Source: Thuidium tamariscinum (taxonomy: Eukaryota; Streptophyta; Bryopsida; Hypnales; Thuidiaceae). From it: a stretch of 64,000 nt of DNA. Positions 49,078 to 61,095 of the stretch are shown here, one piece after another. Location: contig OX344750.2 in the NCBI GenBank assembly GCA_947034885.2, positions 33,466,821 through 33,530,820 on the forward strand, given 5' to 3'. The first letter of the stretch is position 1; each line of letters starts with the position of its first letter. A model generated the notes under the pieces. The model was not told the origin of the DNA and ran no database searches. It saw nothing but the letters and a program-made list of their open reading frames with translations. The translations under genes were made by a program, and so were the position numbers.

Positions 49078-49773
49078 GGGTCATTGCAAGAAACACCGGT
49101 CCTATTTCCTATCACAATACGAACGACTTTTTTGTTGTCCACTATAACTTTTGGAGATTAAGTCCAATGAATATGAAATTTTTATAGAACATACCTAGAA
49201 CTTGAAGGTTATTAGATCCCTTATTTTAAAAAAAGAAAAGAAAAATATTTATATTTAAAAATCATTTTTGCTAAGAGTCACAGTTTGTAGTTTACAATAA
49301 TCACTACATTATGAGTGCCCAAATTTAATGATTTAGAAACAAAACTTTCATGGTCTATACATATAGGTTTAAAACATATAATTTTGAATGAAATCTAAAA
49401 ATAAGTTATTTTATGTCCTCCAGATGAGTACAAATTTTTTTCGTTGTGCATAATTTTTGAACATTGAAGATGGTTCTAAGATTATTCTTTTGGTGAAATC
49501 TCATCAAAATCAACTCTTTAAAAATGGCTAGTTCTTAGTTTAAAAAAATTATTTTCCTACTTTTTACAAATTAAAATGTAAAATTACCAATTTTCATGAG
49601 ATTTTGCACTTTTCTAGTTCTCCTACTTCTAGGGTCCCTTCTTCTGAAAGGTATATACATGAAATATATTTTCACTATTTTCTTTTTTAAATTCTAATTT
49701 TAAAGCCCTCCCGAAGAAAAAAAAGTATTGTAAAAATGCTATACTTTTTGGTTAGTGTTTCTTGCAATGACCC
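49078..49773. mobile_element. TIR element, GGGTCATTGCAAGAAACAC family, ACCGGTCCTATTTCC subtype
   Basis: GGGTCATTGCAAGAAACACC at 49,078 and its complement ending at 49,773 form the TIR. It shares the next inner block, CCGGTCCTATTTCC, and internal blocks (GAGATTTTGCACTTTTCTAG-like) with 56,138-56,857. Non-coding. No target duplication is clear. Confidence 0.75.
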
Positions 49774-49799
49774 AGAAAATGCCAATGTCAATGGTTACA

Positions 49800-50277
49800 A
49801 TGTTGTAATAAACAATCTTCATGATCCTTTGATTTTATTTATTTATTTAAATATTAAAAATAAAGTAAATTAAAGGACTTCAAAGTTTATTTTAGAATAG
49901 AGAATCTATAATGGCCTATAAACAAAAAAAACTCATAATTTTTTACTCATTAATCCAAATGGAATAATTCAAAGCTTTCCATGCATACATCAATGAAGAA
50001 AACCATTTTCAATTCTTTGTTTATGAAAAAAGTGATTTTTCCTAATTTGCCCAAAGTCCCAAACTACCTAGTTATAAAAAAAAGTAACATATTAGGCCAA
50101 AACTTTTGACTTGTATTTACAAATGTCTTGATTTTTAGTATGTACATGAAAATATTCCTCATCCCCACCTTCTATTTAAATTTCGGACCAAAATATGAAA
50201 ATCTCTAATTACATGTACCTACCCAAAATCACTATATTGCCAAATTTAGCAAGTTGGTCCTTTAAGGATTAAGGACT
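49800..50277. mobile_element. Decayed TTAA-element relative
   Basis: AATCCAAATGGAATAATTCA near 49,950 and the right-end remnant TTGGTCCTTTAAGGATTAAG at 50,253-50,272 match 38,173-39,103. The terminal repeat is damaged. Confidence 0.4.
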
Positions 50278-50579
50278 ACAATTTATTTTTGGGGTGAACA
50301 AAATTCTTCCCAGCCCCAGGCTAAATATGAAAAAAATTAATGGACCACGAAGCATTCCAAAGATTTAATGTTACTAATGAAATTGGCATGAATACTTCGG
50401 CATCTATAGTAAATTTTTTGGCTATTGAAGGTTCTCTTGTTGAAAGATTTTTGTATTTTAAGTTTTTTTTTTCTTAGTTATTTCAACCCCTCAACAACAT
50501 GCCAACACATGTTGTAATTCTTGCCCCAATGCATTTGATTCCCCATTCTATACACCCATCTCCATGTGTACATATCCAA

Positions 50580-51840
50580 ACTAATTCTAAGACTCTGGTT
50601 ATCAATGAAAAAGTGTCAAAATTAGAATAAATTCAGCAGAACAAAATTATGAATTATAGTTATATATGCTTCGAGTTTTATTAGTATTGGATGAATTGCC
50701 ATCCAATCATTCAACAATTTGAAAAGACTCTACATAAAATATAAATCAAAATAAATTTTGTGGAACCTAAATTATGAATTTTAATTATTTTCTTTGAATT
50801 TTAGATTACATCTATAGAATTCAATCTACCATACCTATCGCCATTAATTTAATATAATGTGAAACTCTTAAATTGCAAGAAAAAAGATTGTTGAGTTTTG
50901 AATGAGAAATAATCTTTAGATTGTTGAAATAGACTTAAAAAGTCAATGGTTTCAATATTGTAGAATTTTCATTCTAGGATCCTTGCAAGAAGCACTTATC
51001 GTTTTGGGTTCAAAATGGCCTATTTCAACAAGTCTTGTGACTTTAGGAATAATTTTTTAATAAATAAAACCAAATATAGATAATTTGAGGAAAAATGAGA
51101 AAATTTTATGTCTTAAAATTCAAACCTAAGAAAATGTAACTCTAAAAATTATGCACAAAAAAAACACAATGGAGAACACAATGAAAATAGACACTTTGAT
51201 GTTTGATTTTTCTAAAATAGTAAAAAGAATTCAAAATAAACAAAATTCAAAAATACTTTTTTTCTAACTTGAAGATGGTCCTCTCAACTATTTTTATCTT
51301 TGAGAAAAATAAATTGTATTCACTACACTTGTTCAATGGTAGTGCACTTCAAGCACATGTAGGAGTTGGACAATTTATCATTTTAAGAAAACCTCTTTGT
51401 AGACTTGTGTAACTTTAGTAAAAGTCTTTGCATGCCAATTTTGAGCTTAAAATTTTCATTTTTGGAATTAAAAAATAGGACTAAAAACCTCCAAAATGGC
51501 CAAGGTAGACATGAAATTGGAAGTTGTTTCAAAATTAAAAAATAATTTTAAGAAATTTCAAAAAATTACGTAATGTCCAAAACTATTATATATACCTCTA
51601 TTTCAAATTTTGTATGAAATGCACAAATAGCAAAAAAGTTACCAGTGAAAACATATATGTCCAAGGCCAAGGGGACAAGAAAGAGGACAAGTGTTTCTTA
51701 CAATCATCCATGATTTGTTGTTTAAATATATAAATTCATGTTTTAATAGCCATTTTTGACTTGAAAGTCACTTCAGTGAAGGTTTCATATATATATCTAT
51801 TTCCACAATCCAATTGAAGAATTCATCATTAAAGGAGATT
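50580..51840. repeat. Dispersed duplication, copy B, split by a TIR element
   Basis: The left part (50,580-50,972) and right part (51,711-51,840) match copy A at 36,660-37,215. The 733-bp element at 50,977-51,709 sits between them. Bases 50,911-50,972 are inverted relative to copy A. Confidence 0.7.
50977..51709. mobile_element. TIR element, CAAGAAGCACTTATCG subtype, 733 bp
   Basis: The left end is TTGCAAGAAGCACTTATCGT and the right end, read inward, ATTGTAAGAAACACTTGTCC. Interior blocks match 28,498-29,226 (GGTTCAAAATGGCC-like start; CCAAGGGGACAAGA end). Copy A at 37.1 kb lacks it, giving an empty-site comparison. Confidence 0.75.
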
Positions 51841-52034
51841 GAAGCTAAATCAAGACTACAAGTTCTCGGACTGCGAAGAACGAGGAAATTGCATAGTGGT
51901 AGGAATGCGATGTGGCTGAGATTTGGCCACATCATTTTTATATTTATATATTTTTAAAGATTTATGATTCTAACTTGTATCCAAAAGATAATCTTGAAGA
52001 ATTAACCAATGTTTTGACATTTTATACCTTATAT
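51841..52034. other. Short spacer
   Basis: No feature seen. Confidence 0.4.
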
Positions 52035-52769
52035 GGGTGATTGCACGAAAGACCAATACTATTTGTTGTGTTTTGTAACAGTACTCCTAATTTTTTTTGG
52101 AGTAATATTAAATTAGAAAATTAATTTTAAATTTAAAAAAAAAAAAAATTATGTATACACCTTTAAGATGAAGGTACCCACAGAAGGAATTGTATAGGAA
52201 AATTTTCCAAGTAGGAAAATTTGAAAAGTGCCAAACCTCAAGAAAATACAAACCTTCATGTTTAATTAGGGAGAAATGGTAAAAATAAGTAAATACAAAA
52301 AAAAACTATCCATTTGCAACAACTTTATGGAGATGGTCATTCACCTAAAAACTCACCAAAATAATATTTTATATGTTTCAAAATTCAAGCAAAAAGAAGC
52401 TCACTTTGTAGACTTCCACACAACATAAAATCAACTATTTTCAAAAATCCTTCCTTAGAAATATAGAAGTCTACTAGAAGACCATTTCATACAAATTTCA
52501 TCTTAAAATCATTAAAAAATGGTACTCCTCAGTACTAAAAACCTCCAAATTGTCATATGTGAGTATGTGACATTCAATCACTAATACTATTTTTATATTA
52601 AAATATTTTTTTAAATTATGAAAAAATTATGTAAGGTGTATGATAGTCATGAGTACCTTTTCTAAGAATATTGAGTCATTTGGAGCGAAAATGCAAAAGT
52701 TATAGTCAAAAAATAGATCATAATGAGACATGTGATGAAAAATAGTACAAGTCTTTCATGCAATTGCCC
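52035..52769. mobile_element. TIR element, GGGTGATTGCACGAAAGACC, 735 bp
   Basis: GGGTGATTGCACGAAAGACC at 52,035 pairs with GGTCTTTC-like sequence ending GCAATTGCCC at 52,769. The inner block ACTATTTGTTGTGTTTTGTA is shared with the foldback element at 31.25 kb, as are later blocks. TATAT borders both sides but may be part of the TIR. Confidence 0.7.
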
Positions 52770-54480
52770 ATATATGTCATGATCAATAATATATAAAGCA
52801 CTTTAATATGACTACCTTGACTCTGTGATTTTCTAATTCTTGATGATACATTCCTTATGTGAAATTCACATAATAAATTAGGTTGAACTTAAGCTAGGGA
52901 TATTTGGAGAAGATTATGATTTATAGATGTGAGTATTAACACTATGTTAAACTATTAAATTACCACTTATGGGTATTTTAATATGCACAATGCTTATCTA
53001 CAATTTATACTACTAAATGGGTTCTTTAAGAATACCCTAGTTCTAGTTGTCAAATTACTCTAGTGACAGTTTATTTAGCCTATGTGGATGTGGCGGCTAA
53101 TATTCATAATTGATATTGCAAGAAAACTAGACATGCATCTAATGGTAGTCCTAATAACCACCTGTTTTGGTGGCATGGGAGTTTTATTGCTTGCAAATTT
53201 GGAGATGATTAACCACATCAAAGTACCAAACGACTATATTGAGTGATGGCTTATGCATGATGCTTAACCCTTAAGCGTGCCATTGTCCAAAATGTGGATG
53301 ATGCATACTTAGAGGGAATTGTTGATATCTCCCTATCTGTTAGCTTTTTTCATCCACCAATTTTTGAGAGGGCTTGGGCTGCAATTGTGTACACAGAATG
53401 GCAGCACTGGTATAGTGAAATACTTTCTTGTTTTTCTGAGAAATTGAAAGGTGGAGAAGTGTGCTAGAGTATGCAAAATTTCAATTGTCCGAATATGAAG
53501 ATGAGGGCAGATAGTGAATTTCTACTTGACAAAGTATGCCTGCGAGTACTTCAATATCCTACTAATTTCTAATGTCATGTTAGATCTGACGACTGACATC
53601 TATTCTACGTGGAGCTTTTATCAATAGAGACCACGGTAGCTTATGTATAGTGTAGTGCAAATTGGAATTGAAGACTCTTCGTACAGGGCCCACGCGTTGC
53701 TACTTGTGTTGAAGAACATCTCAATTTTCTACCATAAATTATGTTAATGTGCAATTTTTCCAAAAGTGCTAATTATCTATGATTGAAAAATACTAGTCAT
53801 GCTTAGCATGGCTTTTTTTTTGGTGAAATCTGGTCAGTTTGTCAAAATTCTGACCTCTACTGGTTTGTCCCTCCAAAATCTAGCCTGTGCAGTGAAGCCA
53901 ACAGGGAGGATGTTGGTCCAAAAAAGAAGCCCTAATGCCTAGTTCCACAATAAATTTTGTAGTGTTTTCGAAGTGAGAAAGCTCTCGAAAGAATAGTACA
54001 ATAATTTCCTTTGCTCTCATAGTCCATTACTCATCATATTCTAAATACATTTACAATTGCACAAATCATAGTGGGTAGTTACGTCACTAATTTTTCTAAA
54101 CAATTTAGCAGCCAAATCTCATAAAATACCAATAATGCTGAGGAGGCACTCATCCTATCCAACTATAGTAACAAATTTTTTATATGGAAATAAGATGAAA
54201 CTGACGGCATAGACATTCATTACTTTCACGTAGGACACCTTGCACAGCATTCTGTCAACACTAGATTCCATCATTAGTGCTCAAATTAGTGATTATCTAT
54301 CTTTTTAGAACCTCTTAGGAGAAAATTCATAAATAATGATAGATCTTATGTGTTTTAGTGTTAAGTAGTTGGTAGTTCTAAAGTTCAATAATGTCTTTTG
54401 AGCCAAATGTTGTAAATTTGATGAACAAAGTGATTTTAAAATAGGTAGGTAAAATAGAAGTATGTAGTTAAAAGCTTAAA
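52770..54480. other. Intergenic DNA with an orphan TTAA-element end
   Basis: TTAACCCTTAAGCGTGCCAT at 53,264 resembles the left end of the TTAA elements. Base use from 53,180 to 53,950 is somewhat less AT-rich, but no ORF of note is present. Confidence 0.4.
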
Positions 54481-54485
54481 AGAGA

Positions 54486-54760
54486 GAAGGATATAAAAAC
54501 CCAAAAATATCTCTTACATGTAAGATGTAAGAGAAATAAAAGAGTATGTAGGAAGTAGGTGAGTCAAAGTCTAAAAGTTCTTACATGTAAGATGTAAGAG
54601 GTGTTAGGTGTAGATGTAAGAAGGATTAGAAGAAAATGAGTGAAGGAATAGTGAAGTCAAAGTCGAAAAGTTCTTGTCGACGTAAGGCGTAAGATGTAAA
54701 GCGTAAGACGTAAGACATAAGAAGTGTACGAAAGGTGTAAAATGTAAGAAAAAAGGGAGG
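54486..54760. repeat. GTAAGATGTAAGA minisatellite-like stretch
   Basis: CTTACATGTAAGATGTAAGA occurs twice (near 54,515 and 54,581), and variants GTAAGGCGTAAGATGTAAAG and GTAAGACGTAAGACATAAGA follow. The unit is about 7-13 bp and irregular. Confidence 0.6.
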
Positions 54761-54855
54761 TGAATTGATGGCAAAAGTCAAGGTGGGAGCTTGGAGTCAA
54801 AGCTTAAAGAAAAAGAGAAGGATGGTCAAAAAGAAAAGATGAAAATTGACAAAAA

Positions 54856-54866
54856 CTATATAAGGA
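54856..54866 (+). promoter_or_regulatory. TATA-box-like core promoter without a visible gene
   Basis: CTATATAAGGA is a good plant TATA box, followed about 30 nt later by CAAATCACCCC. It may belong to a non-coding transcript or an old LTR; no ORF follows. Confidence 0.3.
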
Positions 54867-54899
54867 GTGAAGAAGAAGAACAAATCACCCCATTTCTTT

Positions 54900-56137
54900 G
54901 CTAAATAACTTACTTATATATGCTTTGAAGGTTATGTAGCTCTCTATTAGCTCATTCTACCTCTTCCTCCTCTTCATCTTCATTCCAAAGTGGTTTAGAG
55001 ATAGTAAAAGTTAAGGTTAAGAAGTGAGAGATTTTTTCTACCATTCCTCCATTTTTTCTCATCTGTAGTTTTTAGAGAGATCTTCAATAGAAATTGAAAC
55101 TTATAGAGTAGAAGAATTATGTTTTCATCTCTCCAAAAAGCTAAGATTCATTTAATTTGAATAAGTATTGTAGGAGTTATTGAAGTTTAAATAAGAAGAG
55201 GTCAACTGCCAATGAATATCATTGGCCAAAACTTTGACTAGACATAACTTTCTATGTATTGACTCTTTTTACATGAAACTTTATGGATGAGGTAGATATT
55301 GCTCTCTAATTTTTGAAATGATTTAGTTTAATTCATTTGGAGTTAGTGAAAAAAAGTTATGAGTGTTTGAGTGGATGGAGGTTTAGACTCCTACTACGGG
55401 TTGTAGTGTAGACGCCTTCTTTTCTTAGCCTTCATTTCATTTCTCTTCTATATCTTTTATCTTCTTATAGATATTAGATTGAAAAGTGGTGAGGATCTAC
55501 AAGTGTGAGTGAGGAATAAAAAAAGTCAAATTAAACTCCATTTGGCCTCAACACAAAGTTGTGATGCCTATTTAAGTGAAAGGAGATCAATTTCCCCTCT
55601 TTTCCACAATGGTAAGAGCTCTCATCCCTCATCCCTTCTCATTGTTTTAACATGAGGTGCATTTGTGCTTTTGATTCGGAAAAAAAAAAAAAACATAAAA
55701 AAAAATATAAACATAAACATTCAACATTAGTTAGCTTGGAAGGCACTATTAAACATCTTACCGTGGGACAATTAAGAAGTAGGTAAATTATCACTCAACT
55801 TGTTTCTTATTGTAAGACTTCTATATTCTTTTTTTAGTTTTAAATATTTTTAAAGAAACTTCACTAAGAACTTATATGCCAACTTTTAATAAACTTAAAA
55901 AGAGAGTAGAGTATTTGGAGTTGACACACTCTTGGAGTAATCGTAAAAATCTAGCACTAATGAAGCAACAAGCATCTTTATTTACCATCTTCTAAACTCA
56001 ATCTACACAAACAAAGACATTCAATTAGCACTCCATAGCTTTCTTTTAGTTGCTCGTGTTATTTCTATTCTAGTGACTTCTATGCAATCACTTCAGGACC
56101 CACCGTAGTACCTACAATTCCGAGTAGCAGTAGAATC
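54900..56137. other. Intergenic DNA
   Basis: Contains an A-rich tract near 55,680-55,700. No gene or element with clear ends. Confidence 0.4.
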
Positions 56138-56857
56138 GGGTGATTGCAAGAAATACCGGTCCTATTTCCCGTCACAAGTGAAGTGACATTGTTCTTTTCT
56201 GCTATAAATTTTGAATTAAAATATTCAGGAATATGAAATAATTATTGGACGTCTCTAACTTGATGATTTTTACATCCCTTGTTTTTCAAAAATTAAAAAA
56301 AATCATTTTACATTTAAAATTATTTTTTGTTAATTTGTCACAAATTGAGGTTTAGGATTTTTTACTATTTTAGGAGTATCTAAATTTAATGATCTAAAGT
56401 TGAAATTTTCATGGTGCATTTGCATAGTAGGAAAGCATATTCCTATCGAAAAAAATCGAAAAATACATTATTTTATGTCCTCCACATGCGTACAAACAGC
56501 ACTCCCATTACACGCAATTTCTAACCATTGATAATAGAGTTGAGATTATTTTTTGGGTGAAATGTCTTCCTAAATAGATAGTTTTTAGATTCAAGAAAAA
56601 TAACTTTTCCTATTTTTTACAAATTAAAATGTATACACGCCCATTTTCATGAGATTGTCCACTTTTCTAGTTCTCCTACTTGGAGAATTTTCCTAAGCTT
56701 TTCCTACATAGGATACCTTCTTCTTTAAGGTTTATACATTGAACATATTTTTCATATTCTTTTTTAATTTATTTTCTAATTAAATAGTGCTTCTAAAGAA
56801 AAAAGCGTCCATTTCCAAAACACTATGGAAAATGGACGGTGTTTCTTGCAATGACCC
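56138..56857. mobile_element. TIR element, GGGTGATTGCAAGAAATACC, 720 bp
   Basis: GGGTGATTGCAAGAAATACC at 56,138 and the complement of GGGTCATTGCAAGAAACACC ending at 56,857 form the ends. Same subtype as 49,078-49,773 (CCGGTCCTATTTCC + TCACAA). Non-coding. Confidence 0.75.
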
Positions 56858-58222
56858 AACCGTGACGATTGATACACCTAATTGTGTTCAGTTACAACAC
56901 ACATCACCGACCGCTGTTCTGCTTTATATTGTACTGCTCTTCCGCCTCTCCAGAGTTGATGGTCGACATTCTTTCAAATCACAAAAAGACATTGAACTCT
57001 CGATCATTTTTGTTGAACGCATTGCACCTTTTCTTGTTCCAAGCAGGTACACGTTGGGACAATACAATTCGACCAAAGTCATAAAAACCGGTTTTCCTAG
57101 GTTGAAGATACGTTGTGTTGTGTATTGAGTTTTCTCATCATCAGGTCTTTCCACTATTATTGTAAAGTAACTAGTCATGCATTTGTTCCAACTAGGGCAA
57201 TGTATGTAATCGCCTGCAGTTGTTGCATGAGTTACAACGTTTTTGTAGATCTCATGTAGTTCAAAGGCCATCGAGTAACAACTGTAAATAAAATATTATT
57301 TGTATCTAATTGTCGTTTGTGCTTTCATTCCTGTAAAGGGCAAGGAGTTTCTCATGAGAATGAGTGGCCAAGTTTGAGATCGCAGTGATGTTCCGGAAAG
57401 CTGTGCAATGGGCACTAATCTTTTTTGTGCACTAATATGACAGATACACATTCCTTTTGATACATTCAAGTGGAGCACGCATTCATAGAGTCGTTGACAA
57501 AGTTTGACAAGAATGCCATGTTTCTTGGTTACGTAGCTGGAGCTAGCGTCATGTTATTTGTCACTTTTGAACAAGTCAAGCATTGCCTCATTCCGTTGGT
57601 CACATAAGCACGGCATTGGGCTTCAAAAACTTCCTCTCAGGCATGTTGTCAAGCCGGCCGGTCACACATCAAAGAAGTTCATTTTACTTCAATGCATGAG
57701 GATCTATCCATTGGAAGATGATGTGAATACTACGTACGATGCCTTCAACTGCTCTTAGATTTTAAAAATGAAGCAGACATTCTTCTATGCATGTTGCATA
57801 TTTTTTCAGAATTTTTGAATCCGCGAAAGTGCCCTGAAACTGAGAAAGAGGGAGGGAAGTTGAATTTGCCTAGGTGAGTCAATGCCATTGATTGCGCAAT
57901 CAAACCTCATGATCTGTTGAACGCCTCAACATTTTACATTCTTGCTTGTGCCAATGTCACAGCAATCTCAACAATTCCGAAGATCATACGGTGAATTTCC
58001 TTCCCCTTTGCTTCCATCTTGCTTTGGGATCTGTCGAGATTTCCTAGTTTTGTAGTACTTTCAAGTGTGCCCAAAGAGCAGGTGCGTTCAATTATGGGCT
58101 AATTTAACCTCATGGGTTGATGTTTCTCATCTTAGACCAGCTCCTTGCTACTTTCTTTATAGTCAAGTGTTTGCTATGTGATAAAACTATCAAAGTATAA
58201 TTTTTGAAATTCCTACCTAGAA
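56858..58222. other. Less AT-rich stretch with unrecognised overlapping ORFs
   Basis: A 113-codon plus ORF (from inside the neighbouring element to 57,128) and a 115-codon minus ORF (56,924-57,271) overlap. A 60-codon minus ORF lies at 57,296-57,478 and a 66-codon plus ORF at 57,558-57,758. Base composition differs from the surroundings, so a decayed gene or transposon body is likely. I do not recognise any family and cannot choose a strand. Confidence 0.3.
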
Positions 58223-58611
58223 TAAGGTAAATCATCCCATTACATAATCAATGGAAGCAGATCCATTCACTAGAAGAAAAGCCTCAAAATCTGCGTTTGT
58301 TTCAACATAACGCGTCAAGTGAGTTATGTTGAAACAAACGCAGAAAACGCAATGAAAAAGTGGGAAAATGTAGAAAAATGCATTTTTTTGCGTTTTCCCA
58401 TTTTTTCACTGCGTTTTCTGCATTTGTTTCAACATAACTCACTTGACGCGTTATGTTGAAACAAACGCAGATTTTGAGGCTTTTCTTCTAGTGATTACAA
58501 GTCAAATTGTATTGATGGTGTACATTTAAGAACTTGAATATACACCATCACTACAATTTGATTTGCAATGGGTTTAGTTCCATTGATTATGTAATGGGGT
58601 AGTTTACCTTA
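58223..58611. mobile_element. Foldback element split by a CACTA-type element
   Basis: With the inner insertion set aside, the outer arms form one hairpin of about 68-nt arms: TAAGGTAAATCATCCCATTA at 58,223 pairs with TAATGGGGTAGTTTACCTTA ending at 58,611. The pairing continues through ATCAATGGAA and on to TGATGGTGTA / TACACCATCA near 58,520-58,550. TA at both edges would fit a Tc1/mariner-type element. Confidence 0.7.
58268..58493. mobile_element. CACTA-type foldback MITE, 226 bp, 3-bp target duplication
   Basis: It begins CACTAGAAGAAAAGCCTC and ends with the exact complement. ATT stands at 58,265-58,267 and 58,494-58,496. CACTA ends with a 3-bp duplication define the CACTA (En/Spm) superfamily. 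The arms are inverted copies of over 100 nt each around a short loop. It lies within the left arm of the outer foldback element. Confidence 0.8.
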
Positions 58612-60140
58612 ATTGCTATTGGTGAGCCCTCAAGATGGTACTTGGACCTCTGGATCCATTTTTTGCAAATAATTTGTGAAATTTAGTCAAAATTACAAGA
58701 AAAGACATAAAAAAGAGTGTTTGAAGAGACTTGGTAGTGATCTCTACCAAATTGGTGCAAAACCATCTTAGAAGGTGGAAAATTCCTAATTCTAGGAATT
58801 TCCAACATTTTAAGCCTTAAAAATAAGATTGATGGAAAATTTAGTAATTCTGAGAAGTGAGGGAAGGAAAGTTAGTCAGTCCTAGTATTTGTCTGTGCAA
58901 AATCAACCTTTTAAAGGATGCACGTGATACACTGACTAAGCCAAAAGAGTCTACTACAAGCCTGGAAGGTTTACCAAGGCCTAAATTCAATTTTTGGATA
59001 TATTGGATTTGGAAATAGAACAATTACGTGTGACTTGGAGAATTGAGATTTCAAGACATAGAAGATGGGAAATTGGAAATTGAAGACTACAGAAAGGTGT
59101 TCTCAGGGTAGAAGCATGCCAAGAACGAACAAGAATCAAACAATTGTCCAAAATTCCTGGGCATCGGGAATTAAATTGTCCAATTGGGCAAAGTAATTCC
59201 AAATTACTAAAAATAGACAAGTGCAAGATCGCGTGGAACTTACACTAAGGATCTAGGAGTAACCTAGATGTTACCCAATTTATTTCGGATTTTTTCGAAA
59301 TTCCACGTTGATTCCATGGAAAGTCAACCGCATATAAAAATATTCGTAAATTCTTAGAAAATTACGTATGATGCGGTAAAATCTCACTAAAAATTAGGAT
59401 AGGTTTTTGTGTGCTTAATAAGTGTCTAATCAAGTTTGAAGACATTCCAACATTCCCAACTACCAGAACCGGCATCGACATCGAATTTCAATGGAATTTA
59501 TAATTTGGCGGCATGTTGACTAGCGTATTAGGAGCGAATGATGTCCGACTGACGCAATTGGGGAGACATTCCTGATTCTCACAGACATTCCTAACGACCC
59601 TAGCCTGACAGATTCATCAAAATGTGCAAATCCTAAAAGTTAGATTTTTGACTTTTAATTGGAGTTACCGTAATTCCAATTTGGGCGTGCAAATGGCCTA
59701 GGAGTGAGGGATAAGGGGTCCATTAGGCAAATTGGGGTCTTCTGAAGACAATGGCGCAGACTGTTTTCCGTTTCAAGTTGTTCCCTAAAAGATAGAGAGG
59801 GTCAGCTCTTAGTTTGATTTTTTAATCGTTAATTGCGGTTAATTAAAAGTGATTTTGGAAATATCTCTTGGAAAATCAAAGATTGGATTTGGTCAAGATC
59901 TCTTTCTTGCGTAAAAAGCCATCTTTGGGCTAAAGAAAGACAATTTTTAAAATGACTTTTGGTTAATTTGCAAAATATCTACTTAAATTAGGGTTAATTT
60001 TAAAATATCTTGGGTTAAGATCTTGGATTTGATTTGGCCAAGATTTCATTAGCTAAATGGGGATGTTTCTAGAAATTTCCACCATTAAACAAATATTATT
60101 TTGGAATTACATTAGGATAGTTTAAGGGTAGAAGTAACAA
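58612..60140. other. Intergenic DNA upstream of an orphan promoter
   Basis: No ORF of note. Composition is slightly richer in GC and CpG than average for the window, so this may be part of a decayed large element. Confidence 0.35.
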
Positions 60141-60181
60141 AGTGTTTTCACTAGCAATTTACTGGGGAGGGCCCGTCCACG

Positions 60182-60195
60182 GGTATATAAGGGCC
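60182..60195 (+). promoter_or_regulatory. TATA-box core promoter candidate
   Basis: GGGTATATAAGGGC in a GC-rich setting (GGGCCCGTCCAC upstream, CCCCCTCGAGG downstream) is a strong plant TATA box. ORFs after it (60,142-60,327 and 60,206-60,517) have no family resemblance. It may drive a non-coding transcript or be a relic LTR promoter. Confidence 0.4.
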
Positions 60196-60437
60196 CCCCT
60201 CGAGGTTGCCAGTACCCTTTCTTTCGTGCACCAACACTTTGTTCTTTCGTGCTACCAACGTGATCGGAGCACCACTTGGACCAAAGGTCTTGGCCAAGTT
60301 TTGTTTGTGTTTATTATTGAACATTGAAGGCTTAGGGCCCCTTCAATTGATTCTCACTCTTTCTGGCATGCAACAGTCCAAGCCTCAAGTTCCGGTTAAC
60401 TATTGTTCGTGGAAATTTCAAGCATTGAGTCTCAAAG

Positions 60438-60580
60438 TTCGGTTCAAACACTGTCATGTGTACCTCCTTTGGCGGCAAAATCTTGAAATACTAGGAAATT
60501 CTAAGAATTTAAAGTGAAAGTCCGGTTCAAACACTGTCATGTGTACCTCCTTTTGCAAGTAAAATTCTTAAAATACTATC
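60438..60580. repeat. Direct duplication, period about 85 bp
   Basis: CGGTTCAAACACTGTCATGT + GTACCTCCTTT occurs at about 60,441 and 60,526, followed by similar AAAATCTTGAAATAC / AAAATTCTTAAAATAC. Confidence 0.8.
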
Positions 60581-60946
60581 TAGTAGATTTGATACGGCAA
60601 AGCTTTGAACCCACTACCCTTGACAAGGCTTTGAAAACAAGCAAAAATTGTTCTTAAAGCTTGGAATAGGGAGGGATAATATTAAGGGTCCTTAACAAAC
60701 TTGGAGATTCTACGGCCATTGGGAATCTAGGAAGGAAAACAATTTAAGCTCCCAAAATCAAGAAGAACTCTCTCATCATTATTTCATTCCAATTATCGAT
60801 CCATTGCTCATTAGATAGAGATTTGATACATACTTAAAGCCATAGAGGTATCAAATTAATAGCGATCCTACCATTCAGTTCAATTTTAGTCTAATAGTCA
60901 TTTCATAAAGAAAAACCAAAAACCAACATTTGGTCCAGAGGCTGGT

Positions 60947-61095
60947 AAAGCCAGCCTGAGCAGCCGCAGTACCAACCTGAGCAGTCAAGGGGCCAACCCA
61001 GCAGCCGCGGGACCAACCCAGCAACCGAATACCAACTTGAGCAGTCGCAGGTACCAACCTGAGCGATCGCGGTAGCAACCTGAGCAGTTGGGAAG
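60947..61095. repeat. GC-rich minisatellite, unit about 21-24 bp, seven units
   Basis: ACCAACCTGAGCAGTCGCGG-like units repeat with small changes. On the minus strand this gives open frames rich in AQVG and CSGWY, which are repeat by-products. Confidence 0.8.
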
